Shown: piece after piece, positions 16,101 through 16,572 of the stretch
Position numbering within the stretch: the stretch's first letter is position 1
Layout of the letters: the number at the start of each line of letters is the position of its first letter
Source: an uncultured Eubacteriales bacterium
Lineage (GTDB): Bacteria > Bacillota > Clostridia > Oscillospirales > Oscillospiraceae
Length of the DNA: 16,572 nt
NCBI GenBank assembly: GCA_900553135.1
Contig: USCO01000037.1
Span: 1-16,572, forward strand
Direction of reading: 5' to 3'
Notes under the pieces: model-generated
The model's database searches: none
Told to the model about the DNA's origin: nothing
The model's input: the letters and a program-made list of their open reading frames with translations, nothing else
Made by a program: the position numbers and the translations under genes

Positions 16101-16565
16101 TTTAGCCCCGACATGACCACCACCCGCAGCATGATCGCCACCATCCTGTGGCGGCTGGCGGGCAGCCCCGTGGTGGACTACGCCATGGCCTTTGACGACG
16201 TGGACGCCGGCGCCTGGTACGCCGAAGCCGTCCGCTGGGCCGCCAGCGAAGGCATCGTGGCCGGATATGGAAACAACCTGTTCGGCTCCGAGGACCCCAT
16301 CACCCGGGAGCAGATGGCCCTGATGCTCTACCGCTTTGCCCAGAACCAGGGCTATGACGTCAGCGTGGGCGAGAACACCAACATTCTTTCCTACACCGAC
16401 TTTGCGGATTTGGGCGAGTACGCCATCTCCGCCATGCAGTGGGCTGTGGGCGCAGGCATCATCAGCGGCACCGGCGACGGCAGCACCCTCTCGCCCCAGG
16501 GCCAGGCCACCCGTGCCCAGGCTGTCCGACCATGGAGAAACCATGTGCAGTCAGTTTACGGATGA
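7104..16565 (+). CDS. Giant exported multi-domain surface protein with C-terminal SLH domains
   Basis: About 3153 residues from an ATG behind AAAGGAGGG (7089-7097). A Sec signal peptide (residues 1-25, cut after AYA) is clear. Domains by eye: a helical N-terminus (26-165); a beta-rich segment of unlike composition (170-535); SwmB/Ig-like (541-635); Big_2-like folds (773-880, 1150-1236) with SGTWSSSDENIATVT; two related Ig-like modules (885-1112); CnaB or carboxypeptidase-regulatory-like parts (1250-1355); an amphipathic beta module (1746-1935); a probable beta-propeller (2012-2460); CARDB-like folds (2462-2550, 2710-2786); a cadherin-like sandwich (2805-2875); an InlB-B/Flg_new_2-like repeat (2885-2960); and SLH domains (2967-3139). 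No LPXTG motif or enzyme active site is seen. It is probably an adhesin or scaffold on the wall polymer. The final 14 residues do not fit an SLH domain, so the true C-terminus is uncertain. Confidence 0.88.
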   Translation: MRKRVLSLLLMVCMTLSLLPGTAYAAVGSLLGNSPSENQALLQELENLTGQDGAAIQAMLEQYGLLDENGNLVTDQTITLDGVEYTLDELEALLSDPATDLSQVGYVDGVPIALGDLKTILAIERELQRIQETYFSGAAFEGEALDNLNDLMEQLQNDGISVNAGTVGRTPVADVSNFSSVAYGQSYSIDIQPVAVGQEVSVTVSLDPGLFQDGEVRVDLGSSINGLSEKASISLSNSNPTGVLTYTANNNDRVYGLPLRVEGTRPNTFPDYAYGELASAVQFSNAKGFVFQNGNDYSDSHTVRVTYDVTVPDLSTKWEQDYWEAPEAAYSGKPLDQRPESSDVYFEFLTDVDRSSNTALGIEHTTSDATRETVNNFINFIQGAKGYTEISPVPEADAVQFKLTVGELNAYCVYRIRMNAWDYVDNLDQGLGPNMFFLPEDADRVDLHTSGYGLYITYANGDTYPSTFARISTVYGSPTPLEFQASTKLGVNAIPQRLEVRGGMIIGSEYGGSDYNYGILKNTAVELINDGKAPGLNSIAAPDATYRPGQLVPVVLTFDELVYVNDDASITINGDGASGGTTLTADELNMSKAGNQLIFWYPVQKVDGAQVTITSCSGITDIFGNEAVINGETVNGPELESALPRDAATGVRASFADGQATVTVTLSGETAYKNNYVNYHQPTDGSLKELPFRAVVTNSDREVVATEQVYVNQDGTTFSTQPFAVTPQTTAQTYNVTLQVNEGTREQQDWQDLSYRSDLTASFQVAALIPAHSVTVSDDSQGNYTLSLADTVRPTLTATVLGEDGQTRATHQSGTWSSSDENIATVTTDPENYSGQVTLTNQKIGEVTFTFTADNGTPEDTKDDKTGTSQTYTVVAGDSPALLIPQGSSYILARQNAAATVLWSSNAEFQAPDKDFVYTIDLFEGNFTTEEALSGQTPVKTYTANQDQYKLQIEENVLSKLSSGSTPAYTVRVSMPHPSGENDTIRLSALAWIVVRPEPAVAQLTRPDSIYLTDTNGPVNIDWSAKNLTEGSGQTVTLTILRVTEDNTSSQVYSGTLSGTSGTYPLSLVKVADDDLRDTYQIMLSVDNPGESPSTDSFPLYVYNGDALKIVDSQDKPISSLTLDNTDKVSSNLPTETEEILELRQELGLLDYIGINYGDYSWNSFQDGIAWATDNDAIAVNYKQGGLYENIKNFDSSTYLPELKMGISSVEGGTAKVTATHAATGMTAQITVTANTLRDKFYLFQVTPALETTLRYVDGKGAERTVKTNSEGVLALYEPNGIASDVWLSSQSGDAEYMGTIYHQNLLSGERDATKLQLYPLNTFRLREAAKAELTLVKPDGSALANTDVTIRGGVFKNGNFCETAGLGTRRDNIGAAGENQQDTTFRTDETGKLTVYFDATQFWSQAAGETEGTILSSLDQIQYALEIRNIVKDTYYPIFQVVSGSVSLQQEMRTASGVVVLEEVPAGESKKPFVARQVVDYHLNDSTLIDTRRSTGFVGPNYNFKEAVLTTTMLLWGESGSAETYPLTMTDENGYVPQEQSCTNNRYPFASMPVVESTLTLNEETMTTSGWIPQGKDVGLKTRLTQDGDLVQERTMPFRAIDLTHVTPVNEDDNVTSMLVTMQNASGWDTTSINFGNGGSSILNTLMGDLGELTGPVDTSVFKMLITPSEDPTVFNALLWAGYDSLDLKDVEYKDGVAVSANFLTKGLETDMPSVGDLQQMANGTYDPMGAYDPYRSNRLSDVAGVDFGFQLEGYYEAEIRFNRDTQKWEVFTKGGGFTTGVGIEFGFDVNAMAGPVPVTGSFELGGAMQLSFQAATRYRQQAGLEWSDTSATAVTDFLTTLRLRAYVEAFGGIGFDYSLIALKIGLFGKLDVNSENSFLSREYLADQGKQQLNGQYLDIQSEVGIKFKAVFTLISYEKVLASGSFGYGKSFNDWNEISSYWEDTGTGLNSQTLRMAAAQNGLREVSSSATLQSRDYLEQYARSWGEPFRLTNLFSLDEPSGVEDLQTNANPASYPELSDDGQLLAYISDSDSTSIYDSRAHYSLRSGDSYAQSQAFPSPADFDGYGDSDVDIVGTENYAVAAWVRMNTKIDEKDAGDDVSAAEQNLLMNGTEIVVSVYSNGKWTSTRLTTNATPDLAPVVATNGHGKAVVFWRSVYSADPENGLMDFSAQDQIMYSVLNGDGWSEPKVLYNGANGSVKGLQAAMMGDSNAIAVYTLDRTGASDGSGQEIGYTIVDKHGNPGTSMLVTSDENLDENPQVIAASLHTTYGDIMGADRFILGWHSQKNGSSDIRLLSVDSSGAMSNTFPASLSALTSSGQANVSGDFRFAHVWDSTTTGTGFIKDLTILWSETVSDETTDGLMTAAHSQLKAARLLAKDTNADNRIDSFRLSAPQELATLPSNNLADHFSAYVSGDNEVKAVIQATYYDNENPQTIDGVVVPSEQTMLYTASQTFESYSLEVENIAVDYENLMADSLTPIQFTVRNTGLNDLENLTVSLSKDESATLSTSLAPNESATLTVYHKIGSTVENVNYTVSGGSAQKSGTVYLDYPDMGISQMKVLEESEGRRTMAVTLYNASDAPLAGSGRTVKLAFYTDNQMTEKANVSCTADGVAVNENTLTISGEDALRRMDEGSFTLVLTYDVGSYVKTTLNEKEIPDSGVYLYADTWAEGTIGTQSGSKRLPEYHSSDNQSSVLLTGAYARTGETTTLNVTQTNTDVTTAVVELKNNSLQDQSTATLAATLLDANDQPLETKTTSISGTLGGETSQTSTITFSKLGSHVVVQAATSGEDSLSFEGLPVSLSDFILSEDGTYTYAISGVSAYGTLVTAISGSNQKVVINGTEFTGSGSQYVSIGVGETTITVSMGSRTYVLHISSTHSGSGVTTYPITVEPSDHGSVSTSFLGACAGSTVPLTVTPEEGYRLSSLTVTAPDGTVISLSDQGNGTYTFTMPASAVTVKATFTSASQSGLPFVDVPGGAWYEDGVRYTYEHGLMSGTSATTFSPDMTTTRSMIATILWRLAGSPVVDYAMAFDDVDAGAWYAEAVRWAASEGIVAGYGNNLFGSEDPITREQMALMLYRFAQNQGYDVSVGENTNILSYTDFADLGEYAISAMQWAVGAGIISGTGDGSTLSPQGQATRAQAVRPWRNHVQSVYG
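7600..8700 (+). other. Low-GC segment inside the giant surface protein gene
   Basis: The reading frame is unbroken, but codon use changes: ATA, AGG, GGA and TTG codons become common. Counting by hand, 8641-8700 is 25/60 G+C while 11041-11100 is 42/60. The segment codes for roughly residues 165-533. Its ends are approximate. Confidence 0.6.
13139..14480 (+). other. Probable seven-bladed beta-propeller coding region
   Basis: The region opens with a TolB/PD40-like motif, YPELSDDGQLLAYISDSDS. About seven units of 45-70 residues follow, each with a buried strand (AVAAWVR, AVVFWRS, AIAVYTL, FILGWHS, FAHVWDS, AVIQATYY) and a strand with a polar turn (YSNGKWTS, LNGDGWSEP, VDKHGNPG). The blade count is by eye. 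Confidence 0.55.
16004..16520 (+). other. SLH wall-anchoring region of the giant protein
   Basis: Two complete SLH domains (16004-16163 and 16180-16355) carry FVDVPGGAWY, TFSPDMTTTRSM, FDDVDAGAWYAEAV and DPITREQMALMLYRFA. A third begins at 16387 (YTDFADLGEYAISAMQWAV) and keeps SPQGQATRAQ, but the closing helix expected after 16520 is missing. Confidence 0.9.
16531..16545. repeat. Small inverted repeat at the disrupted SLH end
   Basis: CATGG (16531-16535) and CCATG (16541-16545) flank AGAAA. It lies exactly where SLH similarity is lost. It is short and may be chance. Confidence 0.35.
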
Positions 16566-16572
16566 CCCCAAA

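Noticed and set aside
10530..16544. A 2004-codon open frame on the minus strand opposite the giant gene
   Set aside because: It is a by-product of GC-rich codon bias on the plus strand. Its translation is low-complexity (Gly, Val, His, Leu, Gln), lacks any recognisable domain, and the plus strand has a signal peptide and SLH domains.

Overview
The window looks like chromosomal DNA of a GC-rich, monoderm, gut-type clostridium. Oscillospiraceae relatives such as Flavonifractor, Lawsonibacter or Intestinimonas are my guess, not something I could test. The reasons are strong GC-biased codon use, AGGAGG ribosome sites, surface proteins anchored by SLH domains, an ECF sigma/anti-sigma pair of the short-cytoplasmic-tail type, and a LuxR-type large ATPase regulator. 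I see no transposase, integrase, tRNA, rRNA or CRISPR array.

Layout: (1) 1-1308, the 3' part of a gene for a secreted protein with three SLH domains and a GH25 muramidase domain, closed by a strong hairpin terminator. (2) 1376-3421, an autonomous operon behind an ECF-type promoter: ECF sigma factor, membrane anti-sigma factor with a large outer domain (AMIN-like and SPOR-like parts), and a small lipoprotein. The sigma and anti-sigma genes overlap, and the lipoprotein gene follows after 5 bases. (3) 3430-3459, a perfect bidirectional terminator shared with a convergent chloramphenicol acetyltransferase gene (3461-4105, minus strand). (4) 4285-6738, a MalT-type (LAL) transcription regulator divergent from cat. 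(5) 6841-16565, a two-gene unit: a small DUF2442 protein and, 14 bases later, a roughly 3150-residue exported multi-domain surface protein ending in SLH domains.

How it may work together: both SLH proteins should sit on the secondary cell-wall polymer. The sigma/anti-sigma/lipoprotein operon has the look of an envelope-stress circuit whose sensor may read peptidoglycan. The LAL regulator is flanked by two copies of a 16-base sequence. Each copy lies just upstream of a putative -35 box, one for the regulator itself and one for the DUF2442-giant protein unit, and the second copy carries a 9/10 match to the E. coli MalT box. This suggests, but does not prove, a self-contained regulator-target module.

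Two oddities stand out in the giant gene. A stretch near 7600-8700 has clearly lower GC and different codon use from the rest. The third SLH domain loses its family resemblance for the last 14 codons at the window's right edge, which suggests a frameshift, a mobile-element junction or an assembly join. Every intergenic gap is under 200 bases; their contents are listed as terminators, promoters and repeats.
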